DNA from: Leisingera sp. SS27
Lineage (GTDB): Bacteria; Pseudomonadota; Alphaproteobacteria; Rhodobacterales; Rhodobacteraceae
DNA: 64,000 bases
NCBI RefSeq assembly: GCF_028368855.1
Contig: NZ_JAQNCY010000001.1
Span: forward strand, 1,054,001-1,118,000
Reading direction: 5' to 3'
Shown here in pieces: positions 24,930 through 34,369 of this stretch. The stretch's first letter is position 1; each line of letters opens with the position of its first letter. The notes under the pieces are model-generated. The model did no database searches. It was not told where the DNA came from and was given only the letters and a program-made list of their open reading frames with translations. The translations under genes were made by a program, and so were the position numbers.

Positions 24930-26543
24930 TCACTCGCTGTTGAAAGAGGGCAATGCAGCGGCCCCGCCAGAGGCCTGAACCGGCTGCACCCGGCCGCCGG
25001 CCAGCTCTGTTGAGGCTGCCCTGATCAGTTCCGCGCGGCCCGGCTGGCCGGGCGCGAACACAGGTTCGGCGCCGCTCTCAAGCGCAATCACCGCCATGCT
25101 GTACCATTCCTGCGCCTTCTTCACCGCATTCGGCGCGCCAAAGCCCAGCGCCAGGTGATGGCCGATCAGTTCGGCATAGGGGCGCTGGCCGGTTCCCGCC
25201 AGAATCAAGGCTGACCCCAGCGCCACATCCATGTCATCACGCCGGTACCCGGAGAACAGGCAGATCCCGGCCGTATTGGACAGCTGATCCAGCGACATGC
25301 CCGATTGCAGGACGAACTTCTGCACATCCCCCATCACTTCACCGCTGCCTGCAGTGCCCAGTTTGGCCAGATAGGGTTTCAGGGCAGGACCAAAAGCATC
25401 GCACTGGCTGTCGATCTGCGACTGCGACGCGCCTGCGACCTTGCCAGCCCGGGCTTCGCCCGCATTGATGGCATAGGTGCGGGCCAGGCAGAACTGCTCG
25501 CCCAGCGCCAGCTCAGGGTCGTTCATGCTGTCTGCCGTCATGAACCCGCCATTCGAACTGGTCAGCAGGCTCACCTTGCTGCAATAGCTGGTGAGCGATG
25601 CGCTCTGCTCCTGCTGGTCAAACAGGGTGATGCCGCCAAGGGCGGCGCTTTCCTGCCCGGCGAACGCCATGACGGTGCTGCGGTTCTGCTGCGCCGCCTG
25701 TACCGGTGCTTCTGTTCCCGCATCTGTCATCCGGCACGTGCCCTGGTGGCAGGCAAAGCTGGCCGGGGTGACGCCGCGGGCCAGGAAATCATTGCGCTGG
25801 TACCCTTGCGGCGTCGAGGCAAAGACCATCACCGAACAATTGGAGGCCCCGCACCAGAACGAGCTGCCGGAGACCGATGTGTCCAGGACATAGTCGTTGC
25901 GCCCGTCCCCGTTCAGGTCGGCAAGCTGCATGAACCCGGTGCGCTGCAGCAGCTGCTCTCCCGTCGGTTCAGAGCTGGCGGCAATCTCATCCACTGCATG
26001 GCTGACTTCTGGCGGCAGCCCGCCATAGCCGCCGCTGGCATAGGTGCTGCCCGGAGCACGGATGCCCGCAGCCTCATCCCGCCAGGTGTGCAGCACGCCG
26101 CGCACCCCCTGCGGGCCTTGCATCGCCTTGATCACCTGCGGGCCGCCAACCTGGGCCCGGTTATAGGAGCTGACCAGGAAAGTGCGTTCATAAGGCGCCA
26201 GGTGGCCGGTGGCCGGGTAGCCCATATGCACCTGATACTGGGTGATCGCCGCGCGCGACCGCCGCCCCAGCACCCCGTCCGGTGTGCCCGCGTTGAAGCC
26301 GAAGTAATTGAGCGCAACCTGGGTTTCGCGGTTCTCGGCCCGCGCAGCCGAATAGGTCGGTGCCCGCCGGTAGGTGGTCGCGGCACGGCGGCGCTGCTTA
26401 TTCTTGTGAACTTCGTTGACGATGACACCGCCGATGACGGCGCCGGCAATGGCGGCCCCCAATTCGTCTGCGGCTGCAGGCCCGGTTACGGATGTCGCCA
26501 GAAATGCGGCAGTCAGGGCCGGCTTGAGCGGCTTGGAAAACAT
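24930..26543 (-). CDS. Exported protein with glycine-zipper-like segment and peptidoglycan-binding-like domain
   Basis: This 537-aa protein has a Sec signal peptide (residues 1-25, ending GPAAA-DE), a glycine-rich hydrophobic stretch (GAAIAGAVIGGVI, about 29-41) and a PGBD_1-like repeat (about 70-120: VALNYFGFNAGTPDGVLGRRSRAAI). The remainder is a long envelope domain with a DLNGDGRNDYVLD calcium-loop-like motif near 215 and paired cysteines, followed by Sel1-like helices near the C-terminus. It probably acts in the periplasm and touches peptidoglycan. No enzymatic residues are recognised. Confidence 0.75.
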   Translation of the reverse strand: MFSKPLKPALTAAFLATSVTGPAAADELGAAIAGAVIGGVIVNEVHKNKQRRRAATTYRRAPTYSAARAENRETQVALNYFGFNAGTPDGVLGRRSRAAITQYQVHMGYPATGHLAPYERTFLVSSYNRAQVGGPQVIKAMQGPQGVRGVLHTWRDEAAGIRAPGSTYASGGYGGLPPEVSHAVDEIAASSEPTGEQLLQRTGFMQLADLNGDGRNDYVLDTSVSGSSFWCGASNCSVMVFASTPQGYQRNDFLARGVTPASFACHQGTCRMTDAGTEAPVQAAQQNRSTVMAFAGQESAALGGITLFDQQEQSASLTSYCSKVSLLTSSNGGFMTADSMNDPELALGEQFCLARTYAINAGEARAGKVAGASQSQIDSQCDAFGPALKPYLAKLGTAGSGEVMGDVQKFVLQSGMSLDQLSNTAGICLFSGYRRDDMDVALGSALILAGTGQRPYAELIGHHLALGFGAPNAVKKAQEWYSMAVIALESGAEPVFAPGQPGRAELIRAASTELAGGRVQPVQASGGAAALPSFNSE

Positions 26544-26669
26544 GATACTCGCCCCCTATGGATACTCGCTACGGAATCAGGATACTCCACAGGCAGCGTT
26601 AGCACCTAGGGTTTTCCCGCCAATTCCGCCGGCAAGCCCCTGACGGGATGGAAAAGGACGGCAGCAGCC

Positions 26670-27320
26670 ATGGTTGAGTGGATCACTTCAGACGGTTTAG
26701 TCGATTATGATCAGGCGGTTGCCTTCATGGAGGAGCGCGCCGCCGCCATCGCGGCCGGATCGGCGGAGGAATGCATCTGGCTGGTTGAACATCCGCCGCT
26801 TTACACGGCTGGCACCTCGGCCAAGCGTGAAGACCTGACAGATCCCGGGCGTTTCCCGGTCTACGACAGCAAGCGCGGCGGCCAGTATACCTATCACGGG
26901 CCGGGCCAGCGCGTGGTCTATGTGATGCTGAATGTCGGCGCGCGCGGGCATGACGTGCGCCGGTTTGTTCAGCAACTGGAGACCTGGGTGATTGCCGCCC
27001 TGGATGAATTCAACATCAAAGGCCATATCCGCGAAGGCCGGGTTGGCGTTTGGGTCGAACGCCCGGAAAAACCCCTTACCCTCTCAGGCGGCACCGCCGA
27101 GGACAAGATTGCCGCCATTGGCATCCGGCTGCGCAAATGGGTCAGCTTTCACGGCATCTCGATCAACGTCGAGCCGGACCTGGAGCATTTCAACGGCATC
27201 GTGCCCTGCGGGATCACCGAATACGGGGTGACCAGTCTCGTGGACCTGGGCCTGCCGGTGACCATGGCCGACGTGGATGTCGCCCTGAGGCGCAGTTTCG
27301 AACAGGTCTTCGGAACCTGA
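26670..27320 (+). CDS. lipB: Octanoyl-[acyl carrier protein]:protein transferase
   Basis: This 216-aa protein contains the LipB signatures: [30 protein letters not shown], the conserved Lys region [19 protein letters not shown], and [17 protein letters not shown] with the catalytic Cys. It transfers octanoyl groups from ACP to lipoyl domains in the cytoplasm, the first step of lipoic acid synthesis. Its length is normal. It stands alone between two minus-strand genes; lipA is not in the window. Confidence 0.96.
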   Translation: MVEWITSDGLVDYDQAVAFMEERAAAIAAGSAEECIWLVEHPPLYTAGTSAKREDLTDPGRFPVYDSKRGGQYTYHGPGQRVVYVMLNVGARGHDVRRFVQQLETWVIAALDEFNIKGHIREGRVGVWVERPEKPLTLSGGTAEDKIAAIGIRLRKWVSFHGISINVEPDLEHFNGIVPCGITEYGVTSLVDLGLPVTMADVDVALRRSFEQVFGT

Positions 27321-27322
27321 CC

Positions 27323-29002
27323 TCAGCCGTCAGAGGCAGATGTGAGATCCTGCAGCGCCGTCAGCACCAGGTCAGGGAAGTGGTATAGCAGCAGCGCCCC
27401 CGCATCCTGACTGATGCACAGGCGGGCATCAGGCAACCCTTTCAGCATCTCGCGGACCGCAGAAAGCGGCGAGACATGGTCTTCTCCGCCGTGCACAAAA
27501 ACTGATCGCGGACCCCGGGCCGGCATGCCTGTCCGGGCCCCTTGCCGCAGCATCTGCACATCAGCCACGAACCCGGTGCCGCCCTGTTCCTGGAACAGCA
27601 CCTGGCTTTGCTGAAGCAGCTGCAACAGGTCCAGCTGCGCCAGCCTGGCCCGCTCCTTGCTGCCGCTGCGGGTCTGTATATGCAACAGCGTCTTGTGCCC
27701 GTACCAGCGCAGAGCAGCCGCCCAGCCCTTCATCAGCGCAGGCAGCATCCAGTTGGCCCGCGTGGCGGCCAGCGCAACCAGCCACGCATAGCCGCTGAGA
27801 CCGGAAAACTGCCGCGGCGAACTGATGGTGCAGTTTGAGGCCGCAGCCACCAGACCGGCAATCCGGCTGTCCAGGCGGCTGGCTGCGATGAAACCGTATA
27901 GCGCCCCGCCGCGATGGCACAGCAGCACCGGACGCTGCAGGTTTTCATGCGCCATCAGCGCAATCAGCTGCTGCACGAAGGCCTCCGCGGGGTCCTCTCC
28001 GCGCTTCAGCGGCACCGAACCGCCATAGCCGCGGCGCATCGGCGCATAGACCCTGAAGCCTAAAGTCCGCAACTGCGGCTGCAATCGCTGCAGCGGCGCA
28101 ATCCCGTCCAGCATGCCATGCACGAAAATCACCGGCTGGCCGGTCTCCGCCCCCAGCCGGAAGTACTGGGAGCGCCGACCGGCACTGTCCTCAAAAGTTT
28201 CGGAAGGCGGCAGCACCTCGCCCCGGGACACTGCCAAATCCCGGCTGTGTTCGTTCATCAGAAAGACCGCCAGCCGGATCAGCTCTGCAGGGCCGGGCGC
28301 GCCAGCCTGCCCAGCGGCCCGTTCCAGCCTGCCATCCACCTTGCCGCCCGGGCTGTCCGCGGCGTCTTTCAAAGGCTCGAAATCCGTTTCCTCCAGGCCC
28401 AGCGCTGCGGCAACAGGGGCAGCCGCCTCCGCTGTCCACACCCCTTCCATCCTCTCCGCCATGACCGCAACAGAAGCATCAGCGCCGCTCAGACGCACCG
28501 GACGGCACAGGAACTGCTCGCCCGGGGTGCGGGAGGCCAGCAGCAGAACGTCCCGCCAGGAAAAGGTCCCGCGGCCCACGTTCTCAAGGTACGTTTGCCA
28601 CAGCTCAGCCGCAGCCTGTGTCAGCCCCAGCGCTGCAGGCAGCGGAACGTTGCCGGTCAATTGGCGCGCAGCCCGCTGCGAGGCGTTCAGAAGGCCGCCA
28701 TCCGCGCGTGCCTCAGCCAGCAGCCAGAACCGGCTGCAGTTGCCTGAATAGGCACCCGGATGCGGCCGCCCTGCCCGCTGCCACTGCTGCTCCTGGATCT
28801 CAGCCGCCCGTGCAAAATGCGCTTGAAGCACAGGGGCCGCCCTGGGCCGGCCTTGCAGCGTTCCGTCCGCCCCAGCCGCGCCAGGGCCGTCCTGCGCACC
28901 GGGCGTGAACCGGTCGAATTGCTCCGGCCGGATCATCGTTTCATAAATGGCGGCCACGACCTGGTCCTGCGACAAGGCCTGCCCATGGCACAAGAGTGTC
29001 AC
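27323..29002 (-). CDS. LuxR-like/alpha-beta-hydrolase fusion with altered nucleophile
   Basis: This 559-aa protein has an N-terminal sensor-like region (residues 10-180), a degenerate LuxR-type HTH-like stretch ending GPAELIRL (about 187-247) and a C-terminal alpha/beta-hydrolase fold (about 285-555). The hydrolase has the oxyanion segment VIFVHGMLDG, but the nucleophile elbow reads CHRGGA instead of G-x-S-x-G, so position 364 is Arg and not Ser. It is therefore probably a ligand-binding or regulatory protein and not an esterase. A 375-base leader with four hairpins precedes it. Confidence 0.7.
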   Translation of the reverse strand: MTLLCHGQALSQDQVVAAIYETMIRPEQFDRFTPGAQDGPGAAGADGTLQGRPRAAPVLQAHFARAAEIQEQQWQRAGRPHPGAYSGNCSRFWLLAEARADGGLLNASQRAARQLTGNVPLPAALGLTQAAAELWQTYLENVGRGTFSWRDVLLLASRTPGEQFLCRPVRLSGADASVAVMAERMEGVWTAEAAAPVAAALGLEETDFEPLKDAADSPGGKVDGRLERAAGQAGAPGPAELIRLAVFLMNEHSRDLAVSRGEVLPPSETFEDSAGRRSQYFRLGAETGQPVIFVHGMLDGIAPLQRLQPQLRTLGFRVYAPMRRGYGGSVPLKRGEDPAEAFVQQLIALMAHENLQRPVLLCHRGGALYGFIAASRLDSRIAGLVAAASNCTISSPRQFSGLSGYAWLVALAATRANWMLPALMKGWAAALRWYGHKTLLHIQTRSGSKERARLAQLDLLQLLQQSQVLFQEQGGTGFVADVQMLRQGARTGMPARGPRSVFVHGGEDHVSPLSAVREMLKGLPDARLCISQDAGALLLYHFPDLVLTALQDLTSASDG

Positions 29003-29377
29003 CCCTGCCCCTCCAATACAGCTTTATGACGTCAAAGAGGCACCGCACCCGGCAAGCACACGGCAAGCGCAGGGGATAGTGCAGGCCTTCTGGCCTGCAT
29101 GTTTCAGGCAGACTGCCTGTAAACAGAAAATATCCGGCTGATGCCGCCCGGAACCGGGATGGCATGCACTGCCGGCCTGCCCCAATTCTTGGGGTCCCAA
29201 ACACTTGGGCGCTGCCGCCCTCTCTGACCTACAACCAATTTGCGAAACAGCTATGATCAAATTCAACTAAAATTCAACATTTATTTCAGATGCACGAATT
29301 CGCATACCAAAACACCGCCGCTTCAGGCCGCGGCATTTTCACATTTCAAAAGAATCCCCCGGACGGAAAAGGCTGGT
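29003..29377. other. 375-base intergenic region with tandem hairpins
   Basis: No gene is seen. Four perfect small hairpins lie at 29080-29099, 29105-29119, 29180-29194 and 29196-29209, followed by an AT-rich stretch (29225-29300) that could hold the promoter for the minus-strand gene starting at 29002. The hairpins would lie in that gene's 5' leader. Confidence 0.6.
29080..29209. repeat. Four tandem stem-loops
   Basis: Arms are TGCAGGCC/GGCCTGCA (loop TTCT), CAGGCA/TGCCTG (loop GAC), CCCCAA/TTGGGG (loop TTC) and CCCAA/TTGGG (loop ACAC). The last two are separated by a single base and share the CCCAA/TTGGG core. Confidence 0.55.
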
Positions 29378-29797
29378 CTACGCCAGCGCCGCCCGGATTT
29401 TTCCGGCCTGTTCCTGGATCAACTCCATGTCGCCCATGGTTCCCGGCGGACGCAGCCGGTCGCCTTCATGCCGCGGCAGCACATGCATGTGCAGGTGGAA
29501 CACCTCCTGCCCGCCGGCCGCCTCGTTGAACTGCTGCACGGTGACCCCATCCGCACCGAACGCGGTGATCACCGCCTGCGACAGCTTTTGCACCGTCTGC
29601 ATCACCGCCGCCAGCTGCGCCGGGCTGGCATCCAGGATATTGCGGCAAGGTGTCTTGGGAATGACCAGCAGATGCCCGTCAGCCCGCGGCATGATATCCA
29701 TAAAGGCCAGGGTATCGTCATCCTCATAGACGCGGGTCGACGGGATCTCGCCGCGCAGGAGCTTGGCAAAAATATTGTCGGGGTCATAGGCAGGCAT
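29378..29797 (-). CDS. HIT-family nucleotide-binding hydrolase
   Basis: This 139-aa protein has the histidine triad HLHMHVLPR near residue 101 and the HIT N-terminal pattern NIFAKLLRGEIPS followed by LAFMDIMPRADGHLLVIPK. Members hydrolyse AMP-linked or dinucleoside compounds in the cytoplasm (Hint-like). Length and motifs are normal. It is a single gene that diverges from ctaD. Confidence 0.95.
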   Translation of the reverse strand: MPAYDPDNIFAKLLRGEIPSTRVYEDDDTLAFMDIMPRADGHLLVIPKTPCRNILDASPAQLAAVMQTVQKLSQAVITAFGADGVTVQQFNEAAGGQEVFHLHMHVLPRHEGDRLRPPGTMGDMELIQEQAGKIRAALA

Positions 29798-29910
29798 GCG
29801 TCCAGGCTCCTTGTTCTGGCTTTCCCCGGTTGTGCGCGCGCGCCGCCCTCAGGTCAAGCGCTCTGAACCGGGCAATTCCCAGGGCATTCAAGCCCCTGCG
29901 GCAATAAATC

Positions 29911-29924
29911 TTGATCCAGATCAA
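29911..29924. promoter_or_regulatory. FNR/FnrL-type box upstream of ctaD
   Basis: TTGATCCAGATCAA is a perfect match to the FNR consensus TTGAT-N4-ATCAA, 107 bases before the ctaD start and 114 bases upstream of the HIT gene start on the other strand. It implies oxygen-responsive control of the terminal oxidase by an FnrL-type regulator. Whether it activates or represses depends on its distance to the unseen transcription start. Confidence 0.8.
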
Positions 29925-29975
29925 ACTCCGCCATTGAAGGCCCCGGCAGGCCACACTAAAACTCGCAAGGAATCC

Positions 29976-30005
29976 AGGCCGCCCGGAGTCCGTCTCCGGG
30001 GGCCT
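29976..30005 (+). promoter_or_regulatory. Stable leader hairpin upstream of ctaD
   Basis: AGGCC plus CCCGGAG (with one bulged G) pairs with CTCCGGG plus GGCCT around a 5-base loop and is followed by TTCGTT. It lies 26 bases before the ctaD start and just ahead of its GCAGGAGG ribosome-binding site. It could be an attenuator or an mRNA-stabilising leader. Confidence 0.5.
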
Positions 30006-30031
30006 TTCGTTATGCAGCAGGAGGCACCTAA

Positions 30032-31705
30032 ATGGCAGACGCAGCCATTCATGGTCACGGCCACGAGGACGAGCGGAGCTTTTTCACCCGCTGGTTCATG
30101 AGCACGAACCATAAGGATATCGGCATTCTTTACCTGATCGTTTCGGCGATTGCAGGTCTCATCTCCGTCATCTTCACCGTCTACATGCGGCTGGAGCTGA
30201 TGGATCCCGGCGTTCAGTACATGTGCCTGGAAGGCGCGCGCCTGTTCGCAGACGCCGCTGCGGAATGTACCCCGAACGGCCACCTCTGGAACGTGATGAT
30301 CACCGCCCACGGCATCCTGATGATGTTCTTCGTGGTGATTCCGGCCCTGTTCGGCGGTTTCGGCAACTATTTCATGCCGCTGCAGATCGGCGCGCCGGAC
30401 ATGGCGTTCCCGCGGATGAACAACCTGTCGTTCTGGATGTATGTCGCAGGCACCTCGCTGGCGGTCCTCTCGGTTGTCTCCCCGGGCGGCAATGACCAGC
30501 TCGGTTCCGGCGTCGGCTGGGTTCTGTACCCGCCGCTGTCCGTGAACGAGGGCGGCTACTCGATGGATCTGGCGATCTTCGCCGTGCACGTCTCGGGCGC
30601 CTCCTCGATCCTGGGTGCGATCAACATGATCACCACCTTCCTGAACATGCGTGCCCCGGGCATGACCCTGTTCAAGGTGCCGCTGTTCTCCTGGTCGATC
30701 TTCGTCACCTCCTGGCTGATCCTGCTGTCCCTGCCGGTTCTGGCAGGCGCCATCACCATGCTGCTGATGGACCGCAACTTCGGCTTCACCTTCTTTGACG
30801 CAGCCGGCGGCGGCGACCCGATCCTGTACCAGCACATCCTGTGGTTCTTCGGCCACCCGGAAGTGTACATCGTGATCCTGCCCGGCTTCGGCATCATCTC
30901 CCACGTCATCGCCACCTTCGCACGCAAGCCGGTCTTCGGTTACCTGCCGATGGTCTGGGCGATCATCGCCATCGGCGTGCTGGGCTTTGTCGTCTGGGCG
31001 CACCACATGTACACCGTCGGCATGTCGCTGAACCAGCAGGCCTACTTCATGCTGGCCACCATGGTGATCGCGGTACCTACCGGGGTTAAGGTGTTCTCCT
31101 GGATCGCCACCATGTGGGGCGGTTCGATCGAGTTCAAAGCTCCGATGATGTTTGCCTTCGGCTTCCTGTTCCTGTTCACCGTCGGCGGTGTGACCGGCGT
31201 GGTGCTGAGCCAGGCGGCTGTCGACCGCGCCTACCACGACACCTACTACGTTGTGGCTCACTTCCACTATGTGATGTCGCTTGGTGCGGTGTTTGCGATC
31301 TTCTCGGGCATCTACTTCTACTTCGGCAAGATGACCGGCCGCCAGTACAACGAGCTGGGCGCCCAGATCCACTTCTGGATGTTCTTCATCGGCGCCAACC
31401 TGACCTTCTTCCCCCAGCACTTCCTGGGCCGTCAGGGCATGCCGCGCCGCTACATCGACTATCCGGAAGGTTTCGCCTACTGGAACAAGATTTCGTCTTA
31501 CGGCGCGTTCCTGTCCTTTGCATCGTTCCTGCTGTTCTTCGGCGTGGTGATCTATTCGCTGCTGCGCGGCGCCCGCGTCACCCAGAACAACTACTGGAAC
31601 GAATACGCGGACACACTGGAGTGGACCCTGCCCTCTCCGCCGCCGGAGCACACCTTCGAAATCCTGCCCAAGCAGGAAGACTGGGACCGCTCGCATTCGC
31701 ACTAA
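30032..31705 (+). CDS. ctaD: Cytochrome c oxidase subunit I (aa3 type)
   Basis: This 557-aa integral membrane protein has 12 membrane segments and all haem-copper ligands: H in [11 protein letters not shown] for haem a, the CuB His-Tyr pair and proton-channel Glu in [15 protein letters not shown] in WAHHMYTVG, and the two His in VVAHFHYV for haems a3 and a. It reduces O2 to water and pumps protons in the cytoplasmic membrane. GCAGGAGG precedes the ATG. ctaC and the assembly genes are not adjacent, so this is the isolated-ctaD arrangement common in this family. Confidence 0.98.
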   Translation: MADAAIHGHGHEDERSFFTRWFMSTNHKDIGILYLIVSAIAGLISVIFTVYMRLELMDPGVQYMCLEGARLFADAAAECTPNGHLWNVMITAHGILMMFFVVIPALFGGFGNYFMPLQIGAPDMAFPRMNNLSFWMYVAGTSLAVLSVVSPGGNDQLGSGVGWVLYPPLSVNEGGYSMDLAIFAVHVSGASSILGAINMITTFLNMRAPGMTLFKVPLFSWSIFVTSWLILLSLPVLAGAITMLLMDRNFGFTFFDAAGGGDPILYQHILWFFGHPEVYIVILPGFGIISHVIATFARKPVFGYLPMVWAIIAIGVLGFVVWAHHMYTVGMSLNQQAYFMLATMVIAVPTGVKVFSWIATMWGGSIEFKAPMMFAFGFLFLFTVGGVTGVVLSQAAVDRAYHDTYYVVAHFHYVMSLGAVFAIFSGIYFYFGKMTGRQYNELGAQIHFWMFFIGANLTFFPQHFLGRQGMPRRYIDYPEGFAYWNKISSYGAFLSFASFLLFFGVVIYSLLRGARVTQNNYWNEYADTLEWTLPSPPPEHTFEILPKQEDWDRSHSH

Positions 31706-31730
31706 GCGGGTCCGGATCCTGAAATAGAGA

Positions 31731-31763
31731 AAGGCCCCGGCGCTGATGCTCCGGGGCCTTTTT
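31731..31763 (+). terminator. Intrinsic terminator of ctaD
   Basis: A 10-bp stem (AAGGCCCCGG with CCGGGGCCTT), a 10-base loop and a T run lie 25 bases after the ctaD stop. Confidence 0.9.
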
Positions 31764-31859
31764 CATGCCCTCGTGACGGGCTGAACAGCCGCAGTGGACA
31801 TCCCGTCTTTCCGGCTCATCATTTTAGCAAGAGCCTTTCTTCCCAGCAGGCCCGAACCG

Positions 31860-32351
31860 ATGCCCTATAACTGGACCCGCCCGCAGGCCGGCGCCGAGCG
31901 CGAACTGCACCTCTGGCCGCACCAATCGCTGCCGCCCAAAGGCTACGTGCGCTTCATTGGCCTCACTGCCGCTCTGATCTGCGTGCCGCTGGTGCCGCTC
32001 CTGGGGTCCTTCCTGCTGTGGGGGCTGCTGCCCTTCCTGCTGCTGGCGCTGTTCGGCATGAAATGGGCGCTGGACCGCAGCCGCCGCGACCACCAGATTC
32101 TCGAAGTGCTGACCCTCACCGCCGAGGAAGCCCGGCTGGAACGGATCAATCCGGACGGGGCCCGCCAAAGCTGGCACTGCAACCGCTACTGGACCCGTGT
32201 GGAGATGCACGACCATGACGGCCCGGTGCCCCATTACGTCACCCTGCAGGGCGGCGGCCGCGAGGTCGAGATCGGCGCCTTCCTGTCAGAGGAGGAACGG
32301 GTCGCGCTCTACAGCGACCTCAAAACCGCCCTGGCTACTGAGCAGACATGA
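31860..32351 (+). CDS. DUF2244 family membrane protein
   Basis: This 163-aa protein has two closely spaced membrane segments (about residues 30-70) and a C-terminal cytoplasmic domain (LEVLTLTAEEARLERINPDG, then VEIGAFLSEEER). This is the DUF2244 pattern found next to ctaD and other cytochrome oxidase genes in alphaproteobacteria. ATG at 31860 gives the usual MPYNWT start; the frame is open further upstream without a signal. Function is unknown. Confidence 0.85.
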   Translation: MPYNWTRPQAGAERELHLWPHQSLPPKGYVRFIGLTAALICVPLVPLLGSFLLWGLLPFLLLALFGMKWALDRSRRDHQILEVLTLTAEEARLERINPDGARQSWHCNRYWTRVEMHDHDGPVPHYVTLQGGGREVEIGAFLSEEERVALYSDLKTALATEQT

Positions 32352-32442
32352 AAAAGGCCCGCGATACGGGCCCTTCTTCTTTGCAAAACACCTGTGCCTC
32401 AGGCACCCCGCGCCAGCGCGGTATCAGCCTCACTGCAGCGGA

Positions 32443-32916
32443 TCAGCAATCACCCTTGCTGCAGAGCTGATCCTTGACCATCGGGCCGGCTTTGCCGAAA
32501 TCCATCTGGCCGGTGTATTTCGCCTTCAGCGCGGCCATCACCTTGCCCATGTCGCGAATCGATTCGGCGCCGGTGTCAGCCACCGCGGCCTTCACTGCCT
32601 CCGCAGCTTCCTCATCGCTCAGCTGCTGCGGCAGAAACTCTTCGATCACACTGATCTCGCCCAGTTCCCGCTCCGCCAGGTCCAGCCGTCCGCCTTCCTC
32701 ATAGGCGCGGGCGCTTTCCTTGCGCTGCTTGGTCATCTTGCCGAGAATGGCTAGGATTTCGCCGTCGCCGATGCTGGTTTCCTCGCCATCGGCACGGGCC
32801 GCAATCTCACGGTCCTTGATGGCGGCATTGATCAGCCGCAGCGTGGCCAGCCGGGCGGCGGCCTTGTCTTTCATCGCCTGCTTCAGGGCCTGGTTGACCC
32901 GAGTGCGCGTATCCAT
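32443..32916 (-). CDS. GatB/YqeY domain protein
   Basis: This 157-aa all-helical protein starts MDTRTRVNQALKQAMKDK and includes LRLINAAIKDREI and FLPQQLSDEEAAEAV, the YqeY family. It resembles the tail domain of GatB, which binds tRNA; YqeY proteins are stand-alone relatives whose role is not settled. ATG at 32916 gives the family N-terminus. It diverges from carA, a common arrangement in this group. Confidence 0.9.
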   Translation of the reverse strand: MDTRTRVNQALKQAMKDKAAARLATLRLINAAIKDREIAARADGEETSIGDGEILAILGKMTKQRKESARAYEEGGRLDLAERELGEISVIEEFLPQQLSDEEAAEAVKAAVADTGAESIRDMGKVMAALKAKYTGQMDFGKAGPMVKDQLCSKGDC

Positions 32917-33098
32917 ATGCAAAAGCATCCCCATGGTTGCCGGACACCGATGGTTATCCATTCTGGCGCTTCTGCGCAAGTTTTCAGTAAACTTTCAATT
33001 CCGGACCCCGCGTCAGCCTGCCCGCCCCTTGCAGGCTTGACCCGCATGGGCGCTCCCCTTACAAGCCCATGAATTTTACCCGCATGGAGACTCGCGCA

Positions 33099-34259
33099 AT
33101 GGCCGCTTCCGCCCCGACCAAGCCCACCGCATGCCTGGCGCTCGCTGATGGCACCGTCTTTTACGGCACCGGTTTCGGCGCGACCGGCGACACCGTGGCC
33201 GAGCTCTGCTTCAACACCGCGATGACAGGCTACCAGGAGATCATGACCGACCCCTCCTACGCGGGCCAGATCGTGACCTTCACCTTCCCGCACATCGGCA
33301 ACACCGGCGTCACCCCGGAAGACGACGAAACCGGCGATCCCGTCGCCGCGGGCATGGTGGTGAAATGGGATCCGACGCTGGCCTCCAACTGGCGCGCCAC
33401 CGAAGAGCTGAAGGACTGGCTCACCCGCACCGGCCGCATCGCCATCGGCGGCATCGACACCCGCCGCCTGACCCGCGCGATCCGCCAGCAGGGCGCACCG
33501 CATGTGGCACTGGCCCATGACCCCGAGGGCAACTTCGACGTCGAGGCGCTGGTCGCCAAGGCACGCGGCTGGTCCGGCCTCGTCGGCCTGGACCTCGCCA
33601 AAGACGTGACCTGCGCGCAAAGCTACCGCTGGGATGAAATGCGCTGGGCCTGGCCCGATGGCTATGCCCGCCAGGAAGCCCCCAAGCACAAGGTTGTGGC
33701 AATTGACTATGGCGCCAAGCGCAACATCCTGCGCTGCCTGGCCTCGGCCGGCTGCGACGTGACGGTGCTGCCCGCCACTGCAACAGCAGAGGAAGTGCTG
33801 GCGCACAACCCCGATGGTGTGTTCCTGTCCAACGGCCCGGGCGACCCGGCTGCCACCGGCGAATATGCGGTGCCGATGATCCAGGACGTGCTGAAAGCGG
33901 ACCTGCCGGTCTTCGGCATCTGCCTCGGCCACCAGATGCTGGCACTGGCCCTGGGCGCCAAAACCGTCAAGATGAACCACGGCCACCATGGCGCCAACCA
34001 CCCGGTCAAGGAGCATGCCACCGGCAAGGTGGAGATCACCTCGATGAACCACGGCTTTGCAGTCGATGCGCAAACCCTGCCGGACGGCGTCGAGGAATCG
34101 CATGTCTCGCTGTTCGACGGCTCCAACTGCGGCATCCGCATTGCCGGCAAGCCGGTCTTCTCGGTGCAGCACCACCCCGAAGCCAGCCCCGGCCCGCAGG
34201 ACAGCTTCTACCTGTTCGAGCGCTTTGCAGACGCGATGGCAGAACGTAAATCTGCGTAA
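33099..34259 (+). CDS. carA: Carbamoyl-phosphate synthase small subunit
   Basis: This 386-aa glutaminase subunit has the N-terminal CarA domain (LALADGTVFYGTGFGA, TFPHIGNTGV) and a C-terminal class I glutamine amidotransferase with nucleophile Cys in FGICLGHQML and His/Glu in QHHPEASPGP. It supplies ammonia from glutamine to CarB for arginine and pyrimidine synthesis. ATG at 33099 gives the usual MAASAP start with GGAG upstream; earlier in-frame ATGs at 33069 and 33084 cannot be excluded. carB is not in the window. Confidence 0.96.
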   Translation: MAASAPTKPTACLALADGTVFYGTGFGATGDTVAELCFNTAMTGYQEIMTDPSYAGQIVTFTFPHIGNTGVTPEDDETGDPVAAGMVVKWDPTLASNWRATEELKDWLTRTGRIAIGGIDTRRLTRAIRQQGAPHVALAHDPEGNFDVEALVAKARGWSGLVGLDLAKDVTCAQSYRWDEMRWAWPDGYARQEAPKHKVVAIDYGAKRNILRCLASAGCDVTVLPATATAEEVLAHNPDGVFLSNGPGDPAATGEYAVPMIQDVLKADLPVFGICLGHQMLALALGAKTVKMNHGHHGANHPVKEHATGKVEITSMNHGFAVDAQTLPDGVEESHVSLFDGSNCGIRIAGKPVFSVQHHPEASPGPQDSFYLFERFADAMAERKSA

Positions 34260-34369
34260 AAAACCGGCTGGCCATGCCGCTCTTGCGGCATGGTTAACGC
34301 CGCATTTACCAACTCTTAACCCCCTGCCGCCAGCCTGAACGCCTCTGGTTTCAACGTTGCGGGCAGACG

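Noticed and set aside
29921-31702. Long open frame (593 codons) antisense to ctaD
   Set aside because: The plus strand encodes an unmistakable CtaD; the antisense frame is a composition artefact with low-complexity His/Glu/Asp-rich translation.
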